NCBI RefSeq assembly: GCF_003171675.1
Contig: NZ_QFZQ01000005.1
Location: 186,001-250,000, forward strand
Direction of reading: 5' to 3'
Length of the DNA: 64,000 nucleotides
DNA from: Reichenbachiella versicolor
GTDB lineage: Bacteria > Bacteroidota > Bacteroidia > Cytophagales > Cyclobacteriaceae
In this document: positions 48,327 to 56,742 of the stretch, in pieces
Layout of the letters: the number at the start of each line of letters is the position of its first letter
Position numbering within the stretch: position 1 is the stretch's first letter
The notes under the pieces: model-generated
Told to the model about the DNA's origin: nothing
The model's database searches: none
The model's input: only the letters and a program-made list of their open reading frames with translations
Translations under genes and position numbers: made by a program

Positions 48327-48878
48327 ATGTCTTTCACCACACAGCGAGATTTAGGTGCTTTTGAAAAAATATTCAAAGAATACTACTCTTCCTTACTTGT
48401 CTATGGAATAAGAATGGTAGGGGATCGCAGTGAGGCTGAGGACGTAGTTCAAGAGGTGTTTTTCAGTTATTGGAATCAGAAGGATAAGGTAGAAATATCC
48501 CATTCGGTCAAATCATATCTTTTTGGAGCAGTCAAAAGGAAATGTCAAAATAGATTGAGACATCAAATGGTGGTAAGTAAACATCAATCAGAGTTGGTAA
48601 AATCGCCAGCAGTGCTTTCGTTAAACCCTGAAGAAATACTCAATAACGAAGAGCTGAGTAAGAGAATTAACCACTGCATAGATGAGCTTCCAGAGAAAGG
48701 CCGACAGGTGTTTAGAATGAATAGATATGAAGGTAAGAAGTACAAAGAAATAGCAGAAGAACTCAACATTTCTATCAAGACGGTCGAAGGTCATATGACC
48801 AACGCCTTGAAAAAATTGAGAATGGCGCTAGCAGAATATGCTTTTCTTCTTTTTTTAATCATGGTCAATTATGGATAA
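48327..48878 (+). CDS. ECF RNA polymerase sigma-70 factor
   Basis: This 183-residue sigma factor has region 2 (FKEYYSSLLVYGIRMVGDRSEAEDVVQEVFFSYW) and region 4 (IDELPEKGRQVFRMNRYEGKKYKEIAEELNISIKTVEGHM). It starts 3 nt after the preceding stop and its stop overlaps the FecR gene by 8 nt. It is a FecI-type sigma factor, normally held by the anti-sigma factor encoded next (49836). Confidence 0.93.
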   Translation: MSFTTQRDLGAFEKIFKEYYSSLLVYGIRMVGDRSEAEDVVQEVFFSYWNQKDKVEISHSVKSYLFGAVKRKCQNRLRHQMVVSKHQSELVKSPAVLSLNPEEILNNEELSKRINHCIDELPEKGRQVFRMNRYEGKKYKEIAEELNISIKTVEGHMTNALKKLRMALAEYAFLLFLIMVNYG

Positions 48879-49836
48879 AGGAAATATAAAATACGATGAG
48901 GCTTTTATGGCTGAGTATCTAGCTGGCCAGATGGAACAAAGTCGATCAGCTGAGTTTGAAGCTGCTTTGAAAAATGACATTGAGCTTAAAATTGATTTTG
49001 AGTTGTTTGAAAAAGAATGGCAGCAGATCTCTTTGGCTACTTTGGTTAGTGAAGACGATTTGACAGATGCTTGGGAAAAACAAAAGCGCCGAATAGTCAG
49101 GGAGTCATGGAGGAGTAAATTGGTTAAAGTAGGTGTCGCGGCAGTACTTGTATTCGGAGTGACACTGGCTTTTCTGACTATTCGAAATGAAGTTACTAAT
49201 TCATGGGTGACTGTTTCAGCAGATCAATTGGATGATAAAAAATACGAGCTTCCTGATGGTTCTATTGTTTACATATATCCTGGTTCTACATTAAAGTATC
49301 AAGAGGACTTTGCGCAAAATAGAAATCTAGAACTGAATGGAGAGGCATTTTTTGATGTGAGTAGAGATGAAAGTCATCCTTTTGTGATTGGTTTAGGAGA
49401 CGCTCAAGTCAAGGTGCTAGGAACTTCTTTTAATGTGGCCTCTTCAAATAAAGTTCATAGTGTTCAGGTGAAATCAGGGAAAGTCGCTTACGAACTGGAG
49501 GGGAACAAACCAGTTCTACTGACTAAAAACATGAATCTAAAAGTTGAGGCCGGGAAAATTTCAATGGTTGAACGTTCAGAGCCAAACATTTTATCATGGT
49601 ACAATAAGTCATTGTCTTTTGAAGATACTCCTTTGACGGAAGTTTTTGATGTCGTGGGACACGCATATCAGCATGAGTTTAAGCTTGAATCAAAGTCATT
49701 CTCTAGCTGTAGGTTGACTGCCAATTATGAACAAGCCACATTAAAAGATATTAAACAAGCCATTTCTAAAATCTATAATTTGCAAATGAAGGAAGAAGGA
49801 GAGCAAACAATTGTCACCGGAGATCCATGTGAATAA
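48871..49836 (+). CDS. FecR-type anti-sigma factor
   Basis: This 321-residue protein has a cytoplasmic N-terminus with a helical anti-sigma region, a single transmembrane helix at about residues 87-107 (VAAVLVFGVTLAFLTI), then a periplasmic FecR domain (YELPDGSIVYIYPGSTLKY, NLELNGEAFFDVSRD, VLGTSFNVASSN, SVQVKSGKVAYEL) and a DUF4974-like C-terminus. It translates coupled to the sigma gene. Usually such a protein receives its signal from a TonB receptor; none is encoded here. Confidence 0.92.
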   Translation: MDKGNIKYDEAFMAEYLAGQMEQSRSAEFEAALKNDIELKIDFELFEKEWQQISLATLVSEDDLTDAWEKQKRRIVRESWRSKLVKVGVAAVLVFGVTLAFLTIRNEVTNSWVTVSADQLDDKKYELPDGSIVYIYPGSTLKYQEDFAQNRNLELNGEAFFDVSRDESHPFVIGLGDAQVKVLGTSFNVASSNKVHSVQVKSGKVAYELEGNKPVLLTKNMNLKVEAGKISMVERSEPNILSWYNKSLSFEDTPLTEVFDVVGHAYQHEFKLESKSFSSCRLTANYEQATLKDIKQAISKIYNLQMKEEGEQTIVTGDPCE

Positions 49837-49851
49837 TTAGAAGTAAGGGCT

Positions 49852-51306
49852 ATGAGGTTTGCCTTGTCTTTCATTTTTTTTAGTTGTTTGAATGTGGCTT
49901 TTGCTACTATTCAAGGAAGTGATTTGGATAGAGTCATCTCTTTTGAGGTGAAAAATCAGAAAAGTGCTAAGGCGATAAAGTCACTGATGGGAAAAACTAA
50001 TTTTTCCTATGATACGAGACTATTGCGAAAGAGAAGAGTCTCTATTAGCTCTGATAGTTTGACGACAAGACAGTTGCTTCATATTCTTTTTGAAGACAGC
50101 ACTTTGGTAATTGATGAGTTGGAAGACTTTGTGGTGATATACAACTCTATTCCAAGATCAAAGAAGAACGATTGTGTACAATCACAACAGCTTAGAGGAA
50201 AGGTTTTTAATCAACTTACAAAAGATCCATTACCCTATGCACCAATCAGGTATGGAAAAGGAAAGACTACAGTAAGTAATTCTGATGGTGATTTTAGTTT
50301 GATACTTCCATGTGGTCAAGATTCAGTCTTGATTTCGGTGCATGCATTAGGGTATCAAAGTAAGAACTTTAGTCTTTCTGTTACTCAGCATGCCAACGTA
50401 GCCGTAGTGCCAGAAGCCATTACGTTGAGAGAGGTAATAATTAGAAAAATTACTCCACGTTTGGCTATAGAAAAATCGATAGAAAACATATCCAAAGCAT
50501 TTACAGATTATCGAACGATCAATCGAGCGTTTTTTAGAGAAATGATTTTCGAAAATGAAGAGCTAACAGCTTTGGCTGAAGCTGAATTTGATATTACAAA
50601 ACCTGCTTATGGAGCAATGGAGCGGGAAAGAGTGAAGCTGATTAGAGGAAGGAAATGGATGTCTCCAGAATACCGAGATACAATTGTGTACAAGACTAGA
50701 GGTTCTTTGAGTAGCTGTTTGAAGCTAGATGTTGTTCAACATCTGGGACGATTTTATGATAAGGATAGTCAATCTAGTTACGATTTTAGGTATGTTGATT
50801 TCGTAGTATTCGGAGACGCGATGGTACATCAGGTCGATTTTTATCCAATAGAAGGTTCTGGAGAATATTACAAAGGGAGTTTGTTTCTTGATCAAAGAGA
50901 TTATTCATTAAGAGCTATGAAACTAGAGGTGGCGGCAGCTTATCGGCAATTAGCTAATGATGATTTTGTTGAAAAAAAACCGAAAAATCTAGAGATTAAA
51001 AATAAGGCTGCAACCTATGCTGTAGATTATGTCAGGAAGGAAGGACGTCTTCATTTGAATTCTGTACAAGTTAATGTCAGCTTCGAAGTGAAAAATAGGG
51101 ATACCAAAGAGGAAGGTGTTTTTAGGAGTCAAGCAGATTTAGTGTTTCATGAAAGCAAGCCGTCACAGATAAAATTTCCCAGTAAAGAGTCATTCATGAC
51201 TAATGACGTATTACTAGAACAGTCCATAGATTATGATATTAACTTTTGGGACAATACTGGCTTTATTCCAATTGAATTTGATGTGTATAAAGCTCTTTTA
51301 AAATGA
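49852..51306 (+). CDS. STN-CarboxypepD_reg protein without a TonB barrel
   Basis: This 484-residue protein has a signal peptide (MRFALSFIFFSCLNVAFA), then a secretin/TonB short N-terminal domain (FEVKNQKSAKAIKSLMGKT, TRQLLHILFEDSTLVIDELED), then a CarboxypepD_reg-like domain (RGKVFNQLTKDPLPYAPI; VSNSDGDFSLILP), and a C-terminal region related to 46995. There is no plug or beta-barrel, so unlike SusC-type transducers it cannot be a classical transporter. It probably links the surface signal to the FecR protein encoded just upstream (inference). Confidence 0.85.
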   Translation: MRFALSFIFFSCLNVAFATIQGSDLDRVISFEVKNQKSAKAIKSLMGKTNFSYDTRLLRKRRVSISSDSLTTRQLLHILFEDSTLVIDELEDFVVIYNSIPRSKKNDCVQSQQLRGKVFNQLTKDPLPYAPIRYGKGKTTVSNSDGDFSLILPCGQDSVLISVHALGYQSKNFSLSVTQHANVAVVPEAITLREVIIRKITPRLAIEKSIENISKAFTDYRTINRAFFREMIFENEELTALAEAEFDITKPAYGAMERERVKLIRGRKWMSPEYRDTIVYKTRGSLSSCLKLDVVQHLGRFYDKDSQSSYDFRYVDFVVFGDAMVHQVDFYPIEGSGEYYKGSLFLDQRDYSLRAMKLEVAAAYRQLANDDFVEKKPKNLEIKNKAATYAVDYVRKEGRLHLNSVQVNVSFEVKNRDTKEEGVFRSQADLVFHESKPSQIKFPSKESFMTNDVLLEQSIDYDINFWDNTGFIPIEFDVYKALLK

Positions 51307-51349
51307 AAATTCAAAGAAGAGCTGAAGTGAAGTTCCCTGACCCAAGGGT

Positions 51350-51427
51350 ACGGGGTATCTTTGGGGTTTTATTTCTACTCGACCCAAGGACCGGGGAATT
51401 TAACCCAAAGGGCTATCGCCCTGCGAT
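51350..51427. repeat. Dispersed repeat, GTTTTATT...GCGATTAAA type, second copy
   Basis: The segment before the thiolase stop codon reads GTTTTATTTCTACTCG, then CCAAGGACC, and CTATCGCCCTGCGATTAAA, matching the first copy at 47040-47112. The thiolase stop lies inside it. Confidence 0.5.
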
Positions 51428-52605
51428 TAAACTTTTTCTATAACAATGGCACTTGCCCCACCTCCCCCATTACATATTCCAGCGACTCCTATCGAACCTC
51501 CATTTGAATTTAGAGCTGAATTCAGAGTGGTTACTATTCTTGCTCCAGACGCTCCAAGTGGATGGCCTAGAGAAACAGCACCTCCAAGAATATTGACATT
51601 GCTATGATCAAGGTTAAGCTTTTTCATATTTGCCAACGCAACTACAGAAAAAGCTTCATTTATCTCAAATGCATCTACATCTGAATTTTCTATTCCAGCT
51701 AGTTTCATGGCTTTAGGAATGGCTAATGAAGGAGCAGTAGTAAACCAAAGTGGTTCTTGAGCTGCATCTGAGAAGCTTCTAATCTTTGCAATAGGTTTGA
51801 CGTCAAATTCGTCTACTTTCTTTTTATTCATTAGGATAATACAAGCAGCGCCATCATTAATAGTTGAAGCATTTGCAGCGGTGACCGTACCGTCTTTATT
51901 GAAAACAGGTTTAAGTAACGGAAGCTTGTCGAATCGAACTTTTTTAAACTCTTCATCCTCTGTCATTAAGACTGGCTCGCCTTTACGTTGAGGGATTTCA
52001 ATAGAGATAATCTCGTCTTTGAAAAGTCCTTTTTCAGTGGCGTGTGCCGCTCTCTGATAAGATGTGATAGCGTACTCATCTTGTTCCTCACGTGAAATAC
52101 CCATTTCTTTAGCTGTATGATCTCCGCAGCTTCCCATTGGGAATTCATGATAAGGTTCCCAAAGCCCGTCATGTTGTAAACCATCTATTAATGTGTCATT
52201 TCCATATTTATAGCCAAATCGTGCTTTGGGCAAGTAAAAAGGAATATTAGACATACTTTCCATGCCTCCAGTTACGACTACCTCATTTTGACCAAGCATA
52301 ATAGATTGAGCACCCAGCATGACCGCTTTCATTCCTGAAGCACATACTTTATTCACTGTTGTACAAGGTACATTGTGACCAATATTTGCTCCAAGTGCAG
52401 CTTGTCTTGTCGGAGCTTGACCTAGTCCAGCCGAGACAACATTGCCCATGAATACTTCATCGATAGACTCTATTGGGATGTTGGATTTTTTGATAGCTTC
52501 TTGAATAGCTATAGAACCCAGTTCAGTAGCAGAAAATGGAGAGAGTGCACCTCCAAAACTTCCAATTGGAGTACGGACAGCTGCGACTATGAAGACTTCT
52601 TGCAT
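51427..52605 (-). CDS. Acetyl-CoA C-acetyltransferase (thiolase)
   Basis: This 392-residue thiolase has the acyl-binding Cys88 in NKVCASGMKAVMLG, and the catalytic His in GHPLGASGARI and the C-terminal CNGGGGAS. It is a PhaA/FadA-type condensation or cleavage enzyme of acyl-CoA metabolism. It starts 10 nt after the TPR-like gene and is probably in one operon with it; no other fatty acid gene is adjacent. Confidence 0.95.
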   Translation of the reverse strand: MQEVFIVAAVRTPIGSFGGALSPFSATELGSIAIQEAIKKSNIPIESIDEVFMGNVVSAGLGQAPTRQAALGANIGHNVPCTTVNKVCASGMKAVMLGAQSIMLGQNEVVVTGGMESMSNIPFYLPKARFGYKYGNDTLIDGLQHDGLWEPYHEFPMGSCGDHTAKEMGISREEQDEYAITSYQRAAHATEKGLFKDEIISIEIPQRKGEPVLMTEDEEFKKVRFDKLPLLKPVFNKDGTVTAANASTINDGAACIILMNKKKVDEFDVKPIAKIRSFSDAAQEPLWFTTAPSLAIPKAMKLAGIENSDVDAFEINEAFSVVALANMKKLNLDHSNVNILGGAVSLGHPLGASGARIVTTLNSALNSNGGSIGVAGICNGGGGASAIVIEKV

Positions 52606-52615
52606 GGATGTATAG

Positions 52616-54163
52616 TTAATGTTTGTTCAAAATGGCGTATGCTTTTTGTTTTACAATGTCACCAATTGGGCGGTTTTCTATCTTAGATTCAAGCCAAGAA
52701 ATAATATCAAAGTAAATGAACGCACGCTTTTCATAGGGGTCTTTAGATAGAGGTATCAGGCTATTCCTTAAGGTAATAAATCTATTTTTTAATTCTTCCT
52801 CAGTGATACTCATATTCAGTTTCAGTAGAAAGTTCAAAATGTATTTTTGAAACTGATGAAGATCTTCTTTTTTGTAAAGGAATCGATACGTAGATCGGAC
52901 GTGATATTGAATTAGATCCATATTGCCCAACTCATAGTGACAAATCAAGCTTAAGATTCTTGCAAACCCATGAATGTCCTCTCTTAGGTCTCCTTCTGTG
53001 GAGTTAATCACTTTTTGAACCCAGCTAATCGCAATTTGAAAATCCGAATTCCCAAAGTATAAACAAGCCGTTTTGTAAAAGAGAATCATTCGAGAATGAG
53101 GGTCTAGTTGAGGGATAAAGGTTTCAAGTCCAGGGTTGATTCTAGTCATCAGGTTTACACCTCCTTGAAAATCACCTAACAAGAAAAGTCGATTGAATTC
53201 ATGTACGAAAGTGTACTTCCTGAGCTTCAAACTTATATTTTCATTCTGATAAGCAGACGGAAGATTATTTAAAGCACGTAACTCTCGAGTAGTGTTTTGA
53301 AATTCACGAATTTTCAAAAGCTTATTTTGAGCAATGAGCAGGTTGTTAAGACTATTTATATAAGTTTCTAATCTTGAAAGAATCAACGTCTTCTGTCCAT
53401 CGAATATATTGACAAGCTTTTTTGCATACTCATATCCCGTTTCAAAATCTTGGATAAAGAAGTAATACCCAATGTATAGATTGTAAAGTCCAATTTTTTC
53501 TCCTATCGATAGATTGGCCTCTACGAAATACGGAATATCCTCTTCAAACACCTTTTTAATTTCTTTGTAATCATTTTCATTCCGGATGAAACCAATCTTT
53601 TTGTAGATAGATTGTAGTCGAAACTGAAGATTTGAGAAAGAATTGATATTGTTGATTCGACCTGTCACCTCCTGCACCTCTTTGATAACAGCGTCAGTTC
53701 TAGATACATTGTCTTTGGCTGCTGAGTGGGCTAGCATTTGTTTTTCCCATTTCAATACTTCAAGGCGTAGTTCAAGATTGTCAGACTTGACAGCCATTTT
53801 TTTTGCTTTTTTGATCACCTCTCCACACTGACTATATAAACTCTTGTTAAATAGAATTTCTGCATGATCTATGGTGTCTCTGATTTTAATATTAGGCAGG
53901 GTTCCAGAATTGTAGTCTCTTAGATTTTGAAGGATTTTGTTGTACAGGTGAGCCTTCATGTTGGAAAGCTGATTGGCTTTCAGGGTTTTGTCTTTATTTA
54001 AGATTTCTGAATCATTGTGTTCGCTTTGTTTGTCAATGATATCAAACAGTTTCGCAAACTTTTTGTCGCCATCATCCTGTACTGCTATTTTAAAATAACG
54101 TTTTTCGCTTTTTTTTAAAGATTTTATTAAAGTGAACAAAGTATCAGAACTATCCTTAGGCAT
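52616..54163 (-). CDS. Large helical repeat (TPR-like) protein, unknown
   Basis: This 515-residue protein lacks a signal peptide and looks entirely alpha-helical, with irregular TPR/SPO-like repeats (for example SLYSQCGEVIKKAKKMAVKS; IHGFARILSLICHYELGN). The N-terminus MPKDSSDTLFTLIKSLKKSEKRYFK is typical of a conserved Bacteroidota protein of unknown role. Its promoter box TATTTTTG is at 54190-54197. It is co-oriented with the thiolase. Confidence 0.7.
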   Translation of the reverse strand: MPKDSSDTLFTLIKSLKKSEKRYFKIAVQDDGDKKFAKLFDIIDKQSEHNDSEILNKDKTLKANQLSNMKAHLYNKILQNLRDYNSGTLPNIKIRDTIDHAEILFNKSLYSQCGEVIKKAKKMAVKSDNLELRLEVLKWEKQMLAHSAAKDNVSRTDAVIKEVQEVTGRINNINSFSNLQFRLQSIYKKIGFIRNENDYKEIKKVFEEDIPYFVEANLSIGEKIGLYNLYIGYYFFIQDFETGYEYAKKLVNIFDGQKTLILSRLETYINSLNNLLIAQNKLLKIREFQNTTRELRALNNLPSAYQNENISLKLRKYTFVHEFNRLFLLGDFQGGVNLMTRINPGLETFIPQLDPHSRMILFYKTACLYFGNSDFQIAISWVQKVINSTEGDLREDIHGFARILSLICHYELGNMDLIQYHVRSTYRFLYKKEDLHQFQKYILNFLLKLNMSITEEELKNRFITLRNSLIPLSKDPYEKRAFIYFDIISWLESKIENRPIGDIVKQKAYAILNKH

Positions 54164-54189
54164 TGTATTTATTTAGACGTTATTGATCT

Positions 54190-54197
54190 CAAAAATA
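54190..54197 (-). promoter_or_regulatory. -7 box TATTTTTG upstream of TPR/thiolase genes
   Basis: This exact TAnnTTTG match lies on the minus strand, 27 nt before the start at 54163. Confidence 0.45.
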
Positions 54198-54251
54198 AGA
54201 TTTAGGTTTAAAATTAAATACTTAGAAATCGTAATTAAAAAAAAGATTGGC

Positions 54252-54283
54252 ATTGTACAGTGATAAGTCGCCAATTACATTTG
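54252..54283 (+). promoter_or_regulatory. Promoter ATTG-N20-TACATTTG of leuA
   Basis: ATTG is at 54252-54255, followed by a 20-nt spacer and the exact -7 box TACATTTG (54276-54283). It lies 22 nt before the leuA ATG. The spacing equals that of the ilv promoter and the cassette promoters. Confidence 0.6.
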
Positions 54284-54305
54284 AATAATAGATTAAAAAA
54301 TTGTT

Positions 54306-55463
54306 ATGGAAAATCGCATTCAAATATTCGATACGACACTAAGAGACGGAGAGCAAGTGCCAGGTTGTAGACTCGATACGAAGAACAAACTTCTTATCGC
54401 AGAGGAGCTGGAGTTGTTAGGTGTTGATGTTATCGAAGCGGGTTTTCCTATCTCCAGTCCAGGTGATTTTGAGTCAGTATCTGAGATCGCTAAACTGGTA
54501 AAGAATGCTACAGTATGTGGATTGACCAGAGCGGTAGAAAAAGACATTGAGGTAGCGGCAGATGCTTTGAAACATGCTAGGTTTCCAAGAATTCATACTG
54601 GTATTGGGACTTCTGATCAGCACGTATTTACTAAGATCAAAACAACTAGAGAAGATATCATCGAGAGAGGAGTTAGAGCTGTTAAGTATGCTAAGTCTTT
54701 TGTAGAAGATGTGGAGTTCTATGCAGAGGATGCAGGGAGAACGGATAACGAATACTTGGCTCAGGTAATTGAAGCTGTGATTGCAGCTGGTGCCACTGTA
54801 GTCAATATTCCTGATACGACTGGGTACTGTCTTCCTGAGCAATACGGTGCTAAAATCAAATTCTTGAAAGAGAATGTGAAAAATATCGATAAAGCCATCA
54901 TATCTACTCACTGCCACAATGACCTAGGATTGGCTACAGCGAACTCTATCGCGGGTATCCAAAATGGAGCGGGACAAATAGAATGTACTATCAACGGCAT
55001 AGGTGAAAGAGCTGGTAATACTTCTTTGGAAGAGGTTGTCATGATCATGAGAAAGCATGAAGCTCTAAAAGCAGATACTAGAATAGACTCAAAAAGGCTT
55101 AAAGGAATTAGCAATCTGGTCATAGAAAGAATGAGAATGCCAGTCCAAGCTAATAAAGCAATAGTCGGAGCAAATGCATTTGCTCACTCTTCTGGAATTC
55201 ACCAAGACGGTGTCATTAAGAATAGAGATAATTATGAAATTATAGATCCAGCAGAGGTTGGTGTTCATGAGTCTTCCATTGTATTGACAGCTAGATCGGG
55301 TAGAGCAGCATTGCTCTATAGACTAGAGAACCTTGGTGCTAATTTATCTAAAGAAGATTTAGAGCCAGTGTATCAAAAATTCCTAGAGTTGGCCGATGCT
55401 AATGACGTAGTGAATGACGATATGTTGAAAAAATTATTGGACGAAAATATGGTGGATGCTTAA
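54306..55463 (+). CDS. leuA: 2-Isopropylmalate synthase, short form
   Basis: This 385-residue enzyme condenses acetyl-CoA with 2-ketoisovalerate, the first step of leucine synthesis. It begins with the TIM barrel [10 protein letters not shown] (Asp14 metal ligand), and [14 protein letters not shown] gives the metal pair His202/His204; [14 protein letters not shown] and GIHQDGV follow. The usual LeuA allosteric C-terminal domain is missing, so leucine feedback may be weak or absent (inference). Homocitrate or citramalate synthases look similar; the neighbouring ilv genes favour LeuA. Confidence 0.85.
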   Translation: MENRIQIFDTTLRDGEQVPGCRLDTKNKLLIAEELELLGVDVIEAGFPISSPGDFESVSEIAKLVKNATVCGLTRAVEKDIEVAADALKHARFPRIHTGIGTSDQHVFTKIKTTREDIIERGVRAVKYAKSFVEDVEFYAEDAGRTDNEYLAQVIEAVIAAGATVVNIPDTTGYCLPEQYGAKIKFLKENVKNIDKAIISTHCHNDLGLATANSIAGIQNGAGQIECTINGIGERAGNTSLEEVVMIMRKHEALKADTRIDSKRLKGISNLVIERMRMPVQANKAIVGANAFAHSSGIHQDGVIKNRDNYEIIDPAEVGVHESSIVLTARSGRAALLYRLENLGANLSKEDLEPVYQKFLELADANDVVNDDMLKKLLDENMVDA

Positions 55464-55543
55464 TCTTCCTTGAGTAAGATTCTGACATTAATCATTAAGA
55501 GATAGGAGTAATTTGGTAATTGATAAAAAACGCTGATGAATAT

Positions 55544-55575
55544 TTTGAGGACAGTTTTTAATTCTGTTACCTTTG
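55544..55575 (+). promoter_or_regulatory. Promoter TTTG-N20-TACCTTTG of the ilv operon
   Basis: TTTG (55544-55547), a 20-nt spacer and TACCTTTG (55568-55575) fit the Bacteroidota consensus exactly. Transcription should begin around 55582, about 12 nt before the leader peptide ATG. Confidence 0.7.
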
Positions 55576-55593
55576 AGCCAATAAGAAAAAGAA

Positions 55594-55662
55594 ATGAAAA
55601 ATACTTTAGTCATAGCATCTGTGGTCATTGCTGAAGCGGTCGTCGCTTCGGTCAAGGAATGA
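55594..55662 (+). CDS. ilv leader peptide (22 codons)
   Basis: The frame from ATG 55594 to TGA 55662 encodes 22 residues (positions 5-7 read Leu-Val-Ile, 10-12 Val-Val-Ile, 16-17 Val-Val, 20 Val). Nine of 22 are Val, Ile or Leu, as expected for a branched-chain amino acid attenuation leader. It is too short for ORF callers. The stop codon overlaps the antiterminator arm. Confidence 0.82.
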   Translation: MKNTLVIASVVIAEAVVASVKE

Positions 55663-55724
55663 TGTGTCAAAAGTGTTTTGAAAATATACTAAAGCGTCAT
55701 TCCTAAAAGAATGACGCTTTTTTT
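55625..55724 (+). promoter_or_regulatory. ilv transcription attenuator (alternate hairpins)
   Basis: Three segments compete. Segment 1, TCATT (55625-55629, in the Val-Val-Ile codons), can pair with AATGA in segment 2, AGGAATGA (55655-55662). Segment 2 can instead pair with segment 3, TCATTCCT (55696-55703), forming an 8-bp antiterminator. Segment 3 otherwise pairs with segment 4 to make the terminator. An extra hairpin GAAGCG/CGCTTC (55633-55649) lies within the peptide codons. Ribosome stalling at Val/Ile codons would uncover segment 2 (inference). Confidence 0.7.
55690..55724 (+). terminator. Attenuator terminator before ilvE
   Basis: AAAGCGTCATTC (55690-55701) and GAATGACGCTTT (55708-55719) form a perfect 12-bp stem with a 6-nt loop, followed by a run of T. 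It stands between the leader peptide and ilvE, where it would stop transcription when the leader is translated freely. Confidence 0.9.
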
Positions 55725-55757
55725 ATACCCAAAAAGCAACCTAAAACAAAAACTAAG

Positions 55758-56648
55758 ATGTATTACAAAAAGAACTCAATAATATACCTAGACGGTGAAT
55801 GGGTGAAGGCAGTTGATTCACATGTGGATCTATACAGTCAGACACTTCATCATGGAAATGGAGTTTTTGAAGGGATACGATCATACAGCAGTGGTGCAGG
55901 CCCTAATATATATAAGGCCCGTGAGCACTTTGAGCGTATGAAATACTCATGCGAAACTATGGGGATCAAATTCAACTACGATGTAGACGAATTAGTAAAG
56001 GTTTCTTATGAGTTATTGGAGAAGAACGGTGTTGAAAATGCTTACATCCGTCCTTTGGCATATTTGGGAGCCAATATGAAATTGATCACATGTAGTGAAG
56101 TTCATATTATGATAGCCTGCTGGGAGTGGCCTCCATACTTGGGATATGAGAATCAGAAAGTCATGATTTCTCCGTATCATAAACCAAGTCCAAAAGCATT
56201 TCCTGTTGATACTAAGGTGAACGGAATGTATGCCAATTCAATCTTGGCTACGAATGACGCGAAGAAAAAAGGATTTGACGAAGCACTTCAGTTGGATTTG
56301 GATGGGAATGTAGCACAAGGTTCTGGCCAAAACTTCTTTTATGTCAAGGATGATATGCTTGTAACCCCACCACTAGGAAATATTTTTCCTGGTATTACAA
56401 GAGCTACAATCATAGAGTTTGCAATGGAGTTAGGTTATCCTGTGATAGAGAAGCTATTTAAGCCAGAAGAAGTGAAAGAAGCTGAAGGGGCTTTTTTCAC
56501 TGGTACAGCAACAGAAGTAGCAAGTATCGCCAGCATAGATGATTTTAAGTTTAAAAAGAATTGGAAGGATACTATCGCTTACGAGCTCTTTCAGATGTAC
56601 AGAGCTAGGGTGACCAATGATGAGTTAAGCGAGTTCAATTTGGGGTAA
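55758..56648 (+). CDS. ilvE: Branched-chain amino acid aminotransferase
   Basis: This 296-residue class IV PLP aminotransferase has SQTLHHGNGVFEGIRSY at the start, the PLP-binding Lys153 in DTKVNGMYAN, and the C-terminal GTATEVASIASID. It catalyses the last step to Ile, Val and Leu. It is the first structural gene after the attenuator and leads ilvE-ilvD-ilvB-ilvN. Confidence 0.95.
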   Translation: MYYKKNSIIYLDGEWVKAVDSHVDLYSQTLHHGNGVFEGIRSYSSGAGPNIYKAREHFERMKYSCETMGIKFNYDVDELVKVSYELLEKNGVENAYIRPLAYLGANMKLITCSEVHIMIACWEWPPYLGYENQKVMISPYHKPSPKAFPVDTKVNGMYANSILATNDAKKKGFDEALQLDLDGNVAQGSGQNFFYVKDDMLVTPPLGNIFPGITRATIIEFAMELGYPVIEKLFKPEEVKEAEGAFFTGTATEVASIASIDDFKFKKNWKDTIAYELFQMYRARVTNDELSEFNLG

Positions 56649-56663
56649 TCCCTTATAGAAAAA

Positions 56664-56729
56664 ATGGCAGTCAAACGCCAAAAGTTTGTCAGACTAAAAG
56701 AAATAAGCACGCTCAATAGAGCAGAATAA
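56664..56729 (+). CDS. Possible 21-residue basic small protein
   Basis: The frame ATG 56664 to TAA 56729 starts MAVKRQKFVRLKEIS and is strongly basic at the N-terminus. It lies in the 94-nt gap between ilvE and ilvD. It has no detectable homology and could be a chance frame; the gap itself is short, so it is worth little weight. Confidence 0.2.
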   Translation: MAVKRQKFVRLKEISTLNRAE

Positions 56730-56742
56730 TTATTGAAAATCA

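Noticed and set aside
46995-51306. A SusC/SusD-like polysaccharide uptake locus near the sigma/FecR genes
   Set aside because: No SusC barrel or SusD lipoprotein is encoded in the block or nearby.
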